Assembly: GCF_012034205.1 (NCBI RefSeq)
Contig: NZ_JAATEM010000018.1
Span: 1 to 64,000, forward strand
Direction of reading: 5' to 3'
From: Streptomyces composti
GTDB lineage: Bacteria; Actinomycetota; Actinomycetes; Streptomycetales; Streptomycetaceae
DNA length: 64,000 bases
Made by a program: the position numbers and the translations under genes. The notes beneath the pieces were generated by a model, which was given only the letters and a program-made list of their open reading frames with translations, was not told the DNA's origin and ran no database searches. Each line of letters begins with the position of its first letter. Position 1 is the stretch's first letter. Shown in pieces: positions 42,051 to 50,113 of the stretch.

Positions 42051-44632
42051 ACGCCGCGCTGGACACCCCCGGCCCCCGGTCTCCGGTGCACGCCCGCTCC
42101 GGGCACCGGCTGGGAGCCGCCCGGCCGCGCCAGGAAGGGCCGGCGGACCTCCGGCTGGTGCCACCGGCGCTGGCGGCCTGGGCCACGGCGGCGCTGCTGC
42201 TGCCCGCACCCTCCGGCGTCAGCGCAGGGGTGGTGCTCGTCGCCCTGCTCGCCGCGGGCGGGCTGCTCGCCCTCCGGCGGAGGAGCCGGCGCCCCGCACC
42301 GACACGGGTCTCCGCCTCGGCCGTGCTGGTGTGCGTCGCCGCGGCGGCTGCCTCGGCCGGACTCCACGGCGCGGATCTGCGCCGGGGCCCGGTACCGGCG
42401 CTGGCACGGGAGTTCGTGACCGTGACGGCCGAGGTCGAGGTCACCTCCGACCCCCGGCTCAGCCGCCCGCGCGTCAGCGGCGCCCACATGACCCCGCCGG
42501 TGGTGCTGATCGAGGGCGAGGTGCGCCGGCTCCGGCGAGCGGACGGCGGGCCCGAGCAGCTGACCCGGACCCCGGTCCTGCTGATCGTCGACCCCCGGGC
42601 GGGCAAGACCGGCGGGAGCAGAACCGGGACTTCGACGCCACCAACCCCGTCAACCTCACCGACTCCACCAGCCGGACGCCCACCTGACGCCCGCTCGGCC
42701 TGGCTGGGACTGCTGCCCTCCACCCGACTCGCGCTCGAGGGGCGGCTCGCGCCCGCGCTCGCGAGCGGGGACCGGTTCGCGGCCGTCCTGCGGGTCAAGG
42801 GCCGCAGCGGGCCTGTGGTCGCAGACGAACCGTCGGCCGTGCAGCGCTTCGCGGAACGGCTCCGTGCCGGTCTGCGCGAGGCGACCGACGGGCTCTCCGC
42901 CGACGCGCGAGCACTGCTGCCGGGGCTGGTGGTCGGGGACACCTCCCGGATCACGCCCGAGCTGGACGAGGCGTTCCGGGAGACCGACCTGACGCACACG
43001 CTCGCCGTCTCCGGCTCCAACTTCACCATCCTGCTCGCCCTGCTGCTCGGCCCTCCCGGTCTGGCCCAGCGCGCGGAGCGCCGCGGCCTGGCGCCCCGGC
43101 TCGGCATCCCCCTGCGGGCCACGGCGCTCCTGGGAGCCGTGCTCTGTCTCGGCTTCGTCGTGGTGTGCCGGCCGGACCCGAGCGTGCTGCGGGCGGCGGC
43201 CTGCGGATCCGTCGCCCTGCTGGCGCTCGCCACCGGGCGCCGCAGATCCCTGATCCCGGCGCTCGCCACGGCCGTCCTGCTGCTGGTCCTCCACGATCCC
43301 TGGCTCTCCCGCAGCTACGGCTTCCTGCTCTCCGTGCTCGCCACCGGCGCGCTGCTCACGCTGGCACCGCGCTGGAGCACGGCGCTGCAACGGCACGGGG
43401 TCCCGCCCCGGCTCGCGGAGGCGCTGGCCGCGGCCGGTGCGGCACAGGCCCTGTGCGCTCCGGTGGTCGCCGTGCTGTCCGCCCGGGTGAGCCTGGTCGC
43501 GGTGCCGTGCAATCTCCTCGCGGAATGCGCCCTGGCACCGGCCACCGTGCTGGGCTTCGGCGCACTGGCCACCGCACCCTGGGCCATGCCGGCCGCCAAG
43601 GCCTCGGCCTGGTGCGCGAGTTGGCCCGCCGAGTGGATCGCACAGATCGCCCGCACCGGTGCCGCCCTCCCCGGCGCGGGCGTGGACTGGCCCGGCAGCT
43701 GGACCGGCGCGGCCCTGCTCGGCGCGCTCACCCCGGCCGCGCTGCTCGCCGGCCGACGGCTGCTGCGGCACCCCTGGTGGTGCGGGGCGTGCGCGCTGCT
43801 GCTGGTGCTCGTGGTGCTGCGCCCGCCCCCGCTGACCCGGGCCGTCACCGGCTGGCCGCCACCGGACTGGCGGTTGGTGATGTGCGACGTGGGCCAGGGC
43901 GACGCACTGGTGCTGGCGGCGGGCGAGGGCACCGGCGTCGTCGTGGACACCGGCCCCGACCCCGAACCGATCGACCGCTGCCTGCACTCCCTCGGCATCA
44001 CCACCATCCCCCTCGTCGTCCTCACCCACTTCCACGCCGACCACGTGGCAGGCCTGAGCGGAGTGCTGCGCGGGAGATCCGTGGGCGCCATCGAGACCAC
44101 CGGCCTCCAGGAGCCCGAGGCGCAGGCGGCGTCGGTCCGCAGACTGGCGGCCGCCCGGGGCATCCCGCTGACCCGGGCCGCCGCCGGGGAGCAACGCCGC
44201 ACGGGAGCACTGACCTGGGAGGTGCTGTGGCCGCCCCCGCCGGGAACCGCCCTCCCCGAACCCCTGGGCCCGAACGACGCCAGCGTGGCCCTCCTGGCCC
44301 GCACGGCCGGCCTGCGCATCCTCCTGCTCGGCGACCTGGAACCCCCCGCCCAGCGGGCCCTGGCCCGCTCACCGGCGGGCGCGGCCCTCGCCGGGGTGGA
44401 CGTCCTGAAGGTCGCGCATCACGGCTCGGCCTACCAGGACCCCGACCTGCTGCGCCGTGCCGCACCCCGGCTGGCCCTGATCAGCGTCGGCGCGGACAAC
44501 ACCTACGGCCACCCCGCCCCCGGCACGGTCGCCGCCCTGCGCGCCCAGGGATCGATGGTGCTGCGCACCGACCACCACGGAGCCCTGGCGGTCACCGGCA
44601 CACCCGGCGCCCTGCGCGTCGCCGAGGACTGA
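42047..44632 (+). CDS. comEC: ComEC/Rec2-family membrane DNA channel protein
   Basis: 861 residues. N-terminal helices and an OB-like DUF4131 part (about 1-270), the central Competence domain with many membrane segments (about 300-600, with DLTHTLAVSGSNFTI), and a C-terminal metallo-beta-lactamase domain with HFHADH (661-666), MCDVGQGDA and VAHHGS. ComEC forms the channel for single-stranded DNA entry and its MBL domain may be a nuclease. Translationally coupled to comEA by a 4-nt overlap. Length is at the long end for actinobacteria because of a Pro/Thr/Gly-rich loop near residue 190-215. Confidence 0.92.
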   Translation: MNAALDTPGPRSPVHARSGHRLGAARPRQEGPADLRLVPPALAAWATAALLLPAPSGVSAGVVLVALLAAGGLLALRRRSRRPAPTRVSASAVLVCVAAAAASAGLHGADLRRGPVPALAREFVTVTAEVEVTSDPRLSRPRVSGAHMTPPVVLIEGEVRRLRRADGGPEQLTRTPVLLIVDPRAGKTGGSRTGTSTPPTPSTSPTPPAGRPPDARSAWLGLLPSTRLALEGRLAPALASGDRFAAVLRVKGRSGPVVADEPSAVQRFAERLRAGLREATDGLSADARALLPGLVVGDTSRITPELDEAFRETDLTHTLAVSGSNFTILLALLLGPPGLAQRAERRGLAPRLGIPLRATALLGAVLCLGFVVVCRPDPSVLRAAACGSVALLALATGRRRSLIPALATAVLLLVLHDPWLSRSYGFLLSVLATGALLTLAPRWSTALQRHGVPPRLAEALAAAGAAQALCAPVVAVLSARVSLVAVPCNLLAECALAPATVLGFGALATAPWAMPAAKASAWCASWPAEWIAQIARTGAALPGAGVDWPGSWTGAALLGALTPAALLAGRRLLRHPWWCGACALLLVLVVLRPPPLTRAVTGWPPPDWRLVMCDVGQGDALVLAAGEGTGVVVDTGPDPEPIDRCLHSLGITTIPLVVLTHFHADHVAGLSGVLRGRSVGAIETTGLQEPEAQAASVRRLAAARGIPLTRAAAGEQRRTGALTWEVLWPPPPGTALPEPLGPNDASVALLARTAGLRILLLGDLEPPAQRALARSPAGAALAGVDVLKVAHHGSAYQDPDLLRRAAPRLALISVGADNTYGHPAPGTVAALRAQGSMVLRTDHHGALAVTGTPGALRVAED

Positions 44633-44707
44633 ACGCACAGAACTGCCACGGCCCGGACCGAACACACCGGAGGGAGACTTGAAACGCATGGACGGGAGAC
44701 TAAGTGC

Positions 44708-45547
44708 ATGAACTCCGAAGAGATCGAGGCCTATCTCGGTCGGCTGGGCGTCGAGCGCCCCGCCCGGCCCACCGACGACGCCCTGCGCACGCTGCACCTG
44801 CGGCATCTGCAGACCGTGCCGTTCGAGAACCTCTCCATCCACCTCGGGGAGGAGATCGTGCTCGAGGAGAAGCCGCTGCTGGACAAGCTCGTGGGCGCGC
44901 GGCGGGGCGGCTTCTGCTACGAACTCAACGGTGCCTTCGGGGCGTTGCTCATGGCCCTGGGCTACGACGTCACCCTGCTCGCGGCGCGGGTCTACGGGGA
45001 GGGCGGCCGGCTGGGCATCCCGTACGACCATCTCGCGCTGCGGGTACGGACGGTGGACGGCGGCGACTGGCTGACCGACGTGGGCTTCGGCGCCCACAGC
45101 CACCACCCGCTGGCGCTGGAGGAGCGGGGCGACCAGGAGGACCCCGGAGGCACGTTCCGGATCGCCGAGGCCGGGCCGGACGCGGCCGGGGTGCGGGGCG
45201 GAGACGACGCCGGCGGGTCGGGGGACCTGGACGTGCTGCGCAACGGCAAGCCCGCGTACCGGCTGGAGCGGCGTCCGCGCGTGCTTGGGGACTTCGTGAC
45301 CGGGGCCTGGTGGCACAGCACCTCGCCGAGCTCGCACTTCCGGCAGTCCCTGGTCTGCTCACGGGTCACCGAGGACGGCGGCCGGGTCACCCTCAGCGGC
45401 CGCAAGCTCGTCCTCACCAAAGCGGGCGCCGGCGAGCGCGAGGAGCGGCGACTGGGCACGGACGAGGAGGTGCTGACCGCCTACCGGGACCGTTTCGGCA
45501 TCCGGCTCGACCGGGTGCCCGAGGTGCGGGAGGTGAGCCGGCCGTGA
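44708..45547 (+). CDS. Arylamine N-acetyltransferase
   Basis: 279 residues, NAT family: transfers acetyl from acetyl-CoA to arylamines and hydrazines through a cysteine. Catalytic triad visible as Cys70 in RRGGFCYE, His108 in YDHLALR and Asp124 in TDVGFG; VPFENLSIHLG is the usual N-terminal block. A Gly/Asp-rich insertion lies at about residues 155-178. ATG 44708 has a GACTAAGTGC context with no strong ribosome binding site. Lies alone between comEC and a small gene; no biosynthetic cluster is visible, so a detoxification role is the simplest reading. Confidence 0.93.
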   Translation: MNSEEIEAYLGRLGVERPARPTDDALRTLHLRHLQTVPFENLSIHLGEEIVLEEKPLLDKLVGARRGGFCYELNGAFGALLMALGYDVTLLAARVYGEGGRLGIPYDHLALRVRTVDGGDWLTDVGFGAHSHHPLALEERGDQEDPGGTFRIAEAGPDAAGVRGGDDAGGSGDLDVLRNGKPAYRLERRPRVLGDFVTGAWWHSTSPSSHFRQSLVCSRVTEDGGRVTLSGRKLVLTKAGAGEREERRLGTDEEVLTAYRDRFGIRLDRVPEVREVSRP

Positions 45548-45613
45548 GGCGGCGTCCCGGGTGACCGGGACGCGCTGACCTGGCCTCTCGCGGCGGACCC
45601 GAGAATGGGTGCC

Positions 45614-45859
45614 GTGAGTGATGTGCGACATGTGCTGGTACTGCCGGACCGGGACGCCGCGGAGGAGGCCGTCGAGGCGCTCGCCGAGAGGTTCGGGGTG
45701 CACGAGGAGGTGCGGATCGTCCGTGACGCCCTGGCCGGGGAGGACGACGCGGAGGACGCCCAGTGGCTGGTGCCCCTGCGGGACGAGGACGAGCGCCTCG
45801 ACCCCGAGGAGCTGGACCGGTTCGCGGGGGAGTGGGACGGCTGGCGCGAGGAGCCGTAG
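45614..45859 (+). CDS. Small acidic conserved protein
   Basis: 81 residues from GTG 45614; an in-frame ATG 45605 would add three. GAGAAT (45600-45605) ends 8 nt before the GTG, suggesting a leaderless message. The sequence starts VRHVLVLPDRDAAEEAVEALAERFG and ends WDGWREEP; very acidic, no cysteine, no membrane segment. It looks like a small alpha/beta (ferredoxin-like) fold, the kind found in proteins handling adjacent-residue beta-alpha-beta repeats. I do not recognise a family with certainty. It stands between the acetyltransferase and a repeat-rich spacer upstream of holA. Confidence 0.65.
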   Translation: MSDVRHVLVLPDRDAAEEAVEALAERFGVHEEVRIVRDALAGEDDAEDAQWLVPLRDEDERLDPEELDRFAGEWDGWREEP

Positions 45860-45876
45860 TTTTTGGAGGCCACCGG

Positions 45877-45940
45877 CCGGGCCGACGGTGGTGGTCTCCG
45901 GCCGGGCCGACGGTTGGTGGCCTCACGCCGGGCCGACGGT
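45877..45940. repeat. Three copies of a 13-bp motif spaced 25-26 bp
   Basis: CCGGGCCGACGGT occurs at 45877, 45902 and 45928 in the non-coding spacer before holA. The regular spacing suggests a decayed tandem repeat of about 25 bp. Confidence 0.85.
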
Positions 45941-46037
45941 GGATCGGCGGGTGTGAGACAGCGGATCCAAGCCCCTTCTCCTCCGGCCGGCCCTCGCCGG
46001 TGGGACACACTCCGCCGGGACGGCGCCCCCGGTCGGA

Positions 46038-46118
46038 GCGCCCCCGGCCGGGACACCTCCCGGGCCAAGGCGCCCCCGGCCGGGACACCTCCCGGGCCAA
46101 GGCGCCCCCGGCCGGGAC
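46038..46118. repeat. 32-bp tandem repeat, about 2.5 copies
   Basis: A 32-bp unit beginning GCGCCCCCGGCCGGGACACC repeats exactly at 46038 and 46070, with a partial third copy from 46102. It fills the spacer upstream of holA, where no gene is supported in 45860-46159. Confidence 0.92.
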
Positions 46119-46159
46119 GGCGCACCGCCCTGTCAGTACCCCGTGTCATCCTTGTCGCG

Positions 46160-47149
46160 ATGGCCAGGAAAGCTGCTCAAGACGATCCCCTCGCTCCGGT
46201 GACGCTCGCCGTCGGTCAGGAGGAACTGCTGCTCGACCGTGCCGTGCAGGAGGTCGTCGCCGCGGCGAAGGCCTCCGACGCCGACACGGACGTCCGTGAC
46301 CTGACCCCGGACCAGCTCCAGCCGGGCACCCTCGCCGAGCTGACCAGTCCCTCGCTCTTCGCGGAGCGCAAGGTCGTGGTGGTGCGCAACGCCCAGGACC
46401 TGTCCGCGGACACCGTGAAGGACGTCAAGGCGTATCTCGCCTCGCCCGCCGAGGAGATCACGCTGGTGCTGCTGCACGCGGGCGGCGCCAAGGGCAAGGG
46501 CCTGCTGGACGCCGCGCGCAAGGCGGGTGCCCGCGAGGTGGCCTGCCCCAGGATGACCAAGCCGGCGGACCGGCTGGCGTTCGTGCGCGGCGAGTTCCGT
46601 GCCGCGGGCCGGTCGGCGACGCCGGAGGCGTGCCAGGCGCTGGTCGACGCCGTGGGCAGTGATCTGCGGGAGCTGGCCTCGGCGGTCTCCCAGCTGGTCG
46701 CGGACGTCGAGGGCACCATCGACGAGGCGATCGTCGGCCGGTACTACACCGGCCGCGCCGAGGCATCGAGCTTCACCGTCGCCGACCGGGCGGTGGAGGG
46801 GCGGGCCGCCGAGGCGCTGGAGGCGCTGCGCTGGTCGCTGGCGACCGGGGTCGTGCCGGTGCTGATCACCAGCGCGCTGGCGCAGGGTGTGCGGGCGATC
46901 GGGAAGCTGCAGTCGGCGCGTGGCGGCAGGCCCGGCGATCTGGCCCGTGAGCTGGGCATGCCGCCGTGGAAGATCGACCGGGTGCGGCAGCAGATGCGGG
47001 GCTGGACGCCGGACGGGGTGGCCGTGGCGCTGCGCGCGGTCGCCGAGGCGGACGCGGGGGTCAAGGGCGGCGGCGACGACCCGGAGTACGTGCTGGAGAA
47101 GGCGGTCGTCACCATCGCCCGCGCGGCCCGCTCCAGAGGCCGGGCATGA
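46160..47149 (+). CDS. holA: DNA polymerase III subunit delta
   Basis: 329 residues. The delta subunit opens the beta sliding clamp within the clamp loader. It has the AAA-like N-terminal domain (VTLAVGQEELLLDRAV, SPSLFAERKVVVVRNAQDL), domain II with DLRELASAVSQLVADV, and the C-terminal collar helices (GRAAEALEALRWSLATG, RELGMPPWKIDRVRQQMRGW). ATG 46160 gives MARKAAQDDPL, the sensible N-terminus; longer frames upstream run through repeats. CATCCT just before suggests a leaderless transcript. Convergent with rpsT. Confidence 0.95.
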   Translation: MARKAAQDDPLAPVTLAVGQEELLLDRAVQEVVAAAKASDADTDVRDLTPDQLQPGTLAELTSPSLFAERKVVVVRNAQDLSADTVKDVKAYLASPAEEITLVLLHAGGAKGKGLLDAARKAGAREVACPRMTKPADRLAFVRGEFRAAGRSATPEACQALVDAVGSDLRELASAVSQLVADVEGTIDEAIVGRYYTGRAEASSFTVADRAVEGRAAEALEALRWSLATGVVPVLITSALAQGVRAIGKLQSARGGRPGDLARELGMPPWKIDRVRQQMRGWTPDGVAVALRAVAEADAGVKGGGDDPEYVLEKAVVTIARAARSRGRA

Positions 47150-47180
47150 AACACCCGGCTGGCGCGCCGGCGAGGACCCT

Positions 47181-47292
47181 GAGGACCGGGGCTTCTGAGG
47201 ACCGGGGCTCCTGGGAACCGGGGCTCCTGGGAACCGGGGCTTCTGAGGACCGGGGCTCCTGAGAACCGGGTCCCCTGAGACCCGAGGTCTCT
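47181..47292. repeat. 16-bp tandem repeat, seven imperfect copies
   Basis: Units of the type GAGGACCGGGGCTTCT run from 47181 in steps of exactly 16 bp to 47292; the first five are close, the last two diverged. Lies between holA and the terminator shared with rpsT, in non-coding DNA. Confidence 0.92.
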
Positions 47293-47318
47293 GAGGAGCG
47301 AGAAGGGTCTGAAACACC

Positions 47319-47365
47319 GAGGACCCCGTCCATCACCCTGGGGAGGGGTGACGGACGGGGTCCTC
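47319..47365. terminator. Bidirectional terminator between holA and rpsT
   Basis: GAGGACCCCGTCC (47319-47331) pairs with GGACGGGGTCCTC (47353-47365); after one mismatch TCACC/GGTGA continues the stem. Placed between convergent genes. From here to the rpsT end at 47509 I see no further feature. Confidence 0.8.
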
Positions 47366-47508
47366 GTTCACAGCTGATGAGCTCGTACCCGCGTGGCGAA
47401 CGCAGGCCGCGTACGAACTCGGTGTGCCGGTCGGGGGCGGATGAGAGAGGGCCCGCCCTGGGTCCTTCCGGCGATCAGATCAGCAGATCGACCGGCTTCG
47501 GGAGCCGG

Positions 47509-47775
47509 TCAGCCCTTGAGGGCCGCGACCTTCTGAGCCAGGGCCGACTTCTTGTTGGCGGCCTGGTTCTTGTGAATGACGCCCTTGGAGGCGGCCTTGT
47601 CGAGCTGACGCGCGGCAGCGCGCTGGTACTCGACGGCCTTCTCGACGTCACCCGCGGCAACGGCCTCGCGAGTCTTGCGGATCGCGGTCTTCAGAGAGGA
47701 CTTGACGGCCTTGTTGCGCAGCCGGGCCTTCTCGTTGGTCTTGTTCCGCTTGATCTGGGACTTGATGTTCGCCAC
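47509..47775 (-). CDS. rpsT: 30S ribosomal protein S20
   Basis: 88 residues, bS20, which binds 16S rRNA early in 30S assembly. Lys/Arg-rich with the family start ANIKSQIKRNKTNEKARLRNK and the GVIHKNQAANKKSALAQKV end. Complete and of normal length. Divergent from lepA, as in most actinobacteria. Confidence 0.97.
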   Translation of the reverse strand: MANIKSQIKRNKTNEKARLRNKAVKSSLKTAIRKTREAVAAGDVEKAVEYQRAAARQLDKAASKGVIHKNQAANKKSALAQKVAALKG

Positions 47776-47899
47776 GAATGAGCCTTTTCAGAGTTGTTCT
47801 GAGTTGTCTCAGGTGGTACCTGAGCCTTCTGGAGTGTCTCGTGCGAGAGGGCAGGAGACACAGCGCCCTAGACTACCAGCGGCTCTTTGCCCGGCCCAA
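47776..47899 (-). promoter_or_regulatory. rpsT promoter and structured leader
   Basis: Read on the minus strand: TTGGGC (47894-47899) and TAGTCT (47870-47875) 18 nt apart. The resulting leader of about 90 nt contains CTCAGGT-GGT/ACC-ACCTGAG (47808-47824, 7-bp stem) and a smaller TCAGA...TCTGA hairpin (47788-47802). S20 autoregulates its own translation in E. coli, so these hairpins are candidates for a regulatory leader; this is inference. Confidence 0.5.
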
Positions 47900-47988
47900 A
47901 CCGGTCGCCGCTCCCCACCCGTGGGACCATGGAGACTACGTATCGATCCGACCCGAGGCATAAGGCGCCTCAAGAGACAGGACCCTGC

Positions 47989-49857
47989 GTGCCCGCGACC
48001 CCTAACAATGTGCCCGAACCGAGCCGCACCGATCCGGCTCTGATCCGCAACTTCTGCATCATCGCGCACATCGACCACGGCAAGTCCACGCTCGCCGACC
48101 GGATGCTCCAGCTGACCGGGGTGGTCGAGCAGCGGCAGATGCGCGCTCAGTACCTCGACCGCATGGACATCGAGCGAGAGCGCGGCATCACGATCAAGTC
48201 CCAGGCCGTGCGGTTGCCGTGGGCGCCGACCCACGACAAGGGCAACACGCACATCCTCAACATGATCGACACCCCGGGGCACGTCGACTTCACCTACGAG
48301 GTGTCCAGGTCGCTCGCCGCGTGCGAGGGGACCATCCTCCTCGTCGACGCCGCCCAGGGCATCGAGGCGCAGACCCTCGCCAACCTCTACCTGGCGATGG
48401 AGAACGACCTCACGATCATCCCGGTGCTGAACAAGATCGACCTGCCGGCGGCGCAGCCCGAGAAGTTCGCCGAGGAGCTCGCCAACCTGGTCGGCTGCGA
48501 ACCCGACGACGTGCTGAAGGTCTCCGCGAAGACCGGGCTCGGCGTCGAGGCGCTGCTGGACAGGGTGGTCGAGGAGATCCCCGCCCCGGTCGGCGTCAAG
48601 GACGCCCCGGCCCGCGCGATGATCTTCGACTCGGTGTACGACTCCTACCGCGGCGTGGTGACGTACGTCCGGGTCGTCGACGGCCAGCTCAACAAGCGCG
48701 AGCGGATCCGGATGATGTCCACCGGCGCCACCCACGAGCTGCTGGAGATCGGCACCAACTCCCCGGAGATGCTCCCGGCCGACGGCCTCGGCGTCGGCGA
48801 GGTGGGCTATCTGATCACCGGTGTGAAGGACGTCCGCCAGTCCAAGGTCGGTGACACCGTCACCACCCAGCAGAAGGGCGCCGAGGAGCCGCTGGGCGGC
48901 TACAAGGACCCCAAGCCGATGGTGTTCTCCGGCCTGTACCCGCTGGACGGCTCGGACTACCCGGAGCTGCGCGAGGCGCTGGACAAGCTCCAGCTCAACG
49001 ACGCCGCCCTGGTCTACGAGCCGGAGACCTCCGCCGCACTGGGCTTCGGCTTCCGCGTCGGCTTCCTCGGCCTGCTGCACCTGGACGTGATCCGGGAGCG
49101 GCTGGAGCGCGAGTTCGGCCTCGCACTGATCGCCACCGCGCCCAACGTGGTCTACCGCGTGATCATGGAGGACGGCACCGAGCACACCGTCACCAACCCG
49201 AGCGAGTTCCCCGAGGGCAAGATCCACGAGGTGTACGAGCCGGTGGTGCGCGCCACCATCCTGGCGCCCTCGGAGTTCATCGGCGCGATCATGGAGCTGT
49301 GCCAGGCCCGCCGCGGCACGCTGCTCGGCATGGACTACCTCTCCGAGGACCGGGTCGAGATCCGCTACACCCTGCCGCTGGCGGAGATCGTCTTCGACTT
49401 CTTCGACCAGCTGAAGTCCAAGACGCGCGGCTACGCCTCCCTCGACTACGAGCCCACCGGCGAGCAGAGCAGCTCCCTGGTCAAGGTCGACATCCTGCTG
49501 CACGGCGACAAGGTGGACGCCTTCTCGGCGATCACCCACAAGGACCAGGCGTACGCGTACGGCGTACGGCTGGTCGCCAAGCTGAAGGAGCTGATCCCGC
49601 GGCAGAACTTCGAGGTGCCGGTGCAGGCCGCCATCGGCTCGCGGGTCATCGCCCGTGAGACCATCCGCGCCATCCGCAAGGACGTTCTCGCCAAGTGCTA
49701 CGGCGGTGACATCTCCCGTAAGCGGAAGCTGCTGGAGAAGCAGAAGGAAGGCAAGAAGCGGATGAAGATGGTGGGTTCCGTGGAGGTTCCGCAGGAGGCC
49801 TTCATCGCTGTTCTGTCCAGTGACGACAGCGCGGGCACAGGTAAGGGCAAGAAGTAA
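47989..49857 (+). CDS. lepA: Elongation factor 4 (ribosomal back-translocase)
   Basis: 622-residue translational GTPase that acts on stalled or mistranslocated ribosomes. G1 AHIDHGKS (26-33), RGITIKSQAV switch region, DTPGHVDF, NKIDLPAA, then domains II, III and V and the LepA-specific C-terminal domain (RQNFEVPVQAAIGSRVIARETIRA, CYGGDISRKRKLLEKQKEGKKRMK). GTG 47989 is chosen because it gives PATPNNVPEPSRTDP before the G domain, as I remember for other Streptomyces; the frame is open back to 47887. Divergent from rpsT. Confidence 0.97.
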   Translation: MPATPNNVPEPSRTDPALIRNFCIIAHIDHGKSTLADRMLQLTGVVEQRQMRAQYLDRMDIERERGITIKSQAVRLPWAPTHDKGNTHILNMIDTPGHVDFTYEVSRSLAACEGTILLVDAAQGIEAQTLANLYLAMENDLTIIPVLNKIDLPAAQPEKFAEELANLVGCEPDDVLKVSAKTGLGVEALLDRVVEEIPAPVGVKDAPARAMIFDSVYDSYRGVVTYVRVVDGQLNKRERIRMMSTGATHELLEIGTNSPEMLPADGLGVGEVGYLITGVKDVRQSKVGDTVTTQQKGAEEPLGGYKDPKPMVFSGLYPLDGSDYPELREALDKLQLNDAALVYEPETSAALGFGFRVGFLGLLHLDVIRERLEREFGLALIATAPNVVYRVIMEDGTEHTVTNPSEFPEGKIHEVYEPVVRATILAPSEFIGAIMELCQARRGTLLGMDYLSEDRVEIRYTLPLAEIVFDFFDQLKSKTRGYASLDYEPTGEQSSSLVKVDILLHGDKVDAFSAITHKDQAYAYGVRLVAKLKELIPRQNFEVPVQAAIGSRVIARETIRAIRKDVLAKCYGGDISRKRKLLEKQKEGKKRMKMVGSVEVPQEAFIAVLSSDDSAGTGKGKK

Positions 49858-50022
49858 CCGGAAGCCGACCGAGGGTCACGGGCAAAGCGGGCGAAAACGG
49901 GGTCCGTCGCACGAAAGTGGGGCGGACCCTTTCGCGTCCACGGGGTACCTCTCTGTGCGAAGCGACAGGTCGCAAACCCTTACGCGCGGCCCTGTCGGCC
50001 TTTACTCTGTCCCTGCTCGTAG

Positions 50023-50058
50023 TTACTCGCGAGTTAAACAACGAATCGCGAGAGTAAT
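50023..50058. promoter_or_regulatory. Candidate palindromic operator upstream of the acyl-CoA ligase
   Basis: ACTCGCGAGT (50025-50034) is a perfect 10-bp palindrome within TTACTCGCGAGTTAA, and a second TCGCGAGAGTAA follows at 50045-50056, about 20 bp on. It lies 80 nt before the ligase start in an AT-rich stretch, fitting a TetR-type repressor site for fatty-acid genes. The regulator is not identified. Confidence 0.45.
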
Positions 50059-50113
50059 CAGCCGCAATAGCCGCAATGAGCCAGCCGCACTGTCGCGGGC
50101 CCCGGAGGATGTC

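Noticed and set aside
46038..47292. Repeat arrays near holA considered as CRISPR
   Set aside because: The 32-bp and 16-bp units are directly adjacent with no unique spacers, and no cas gene is in the window.
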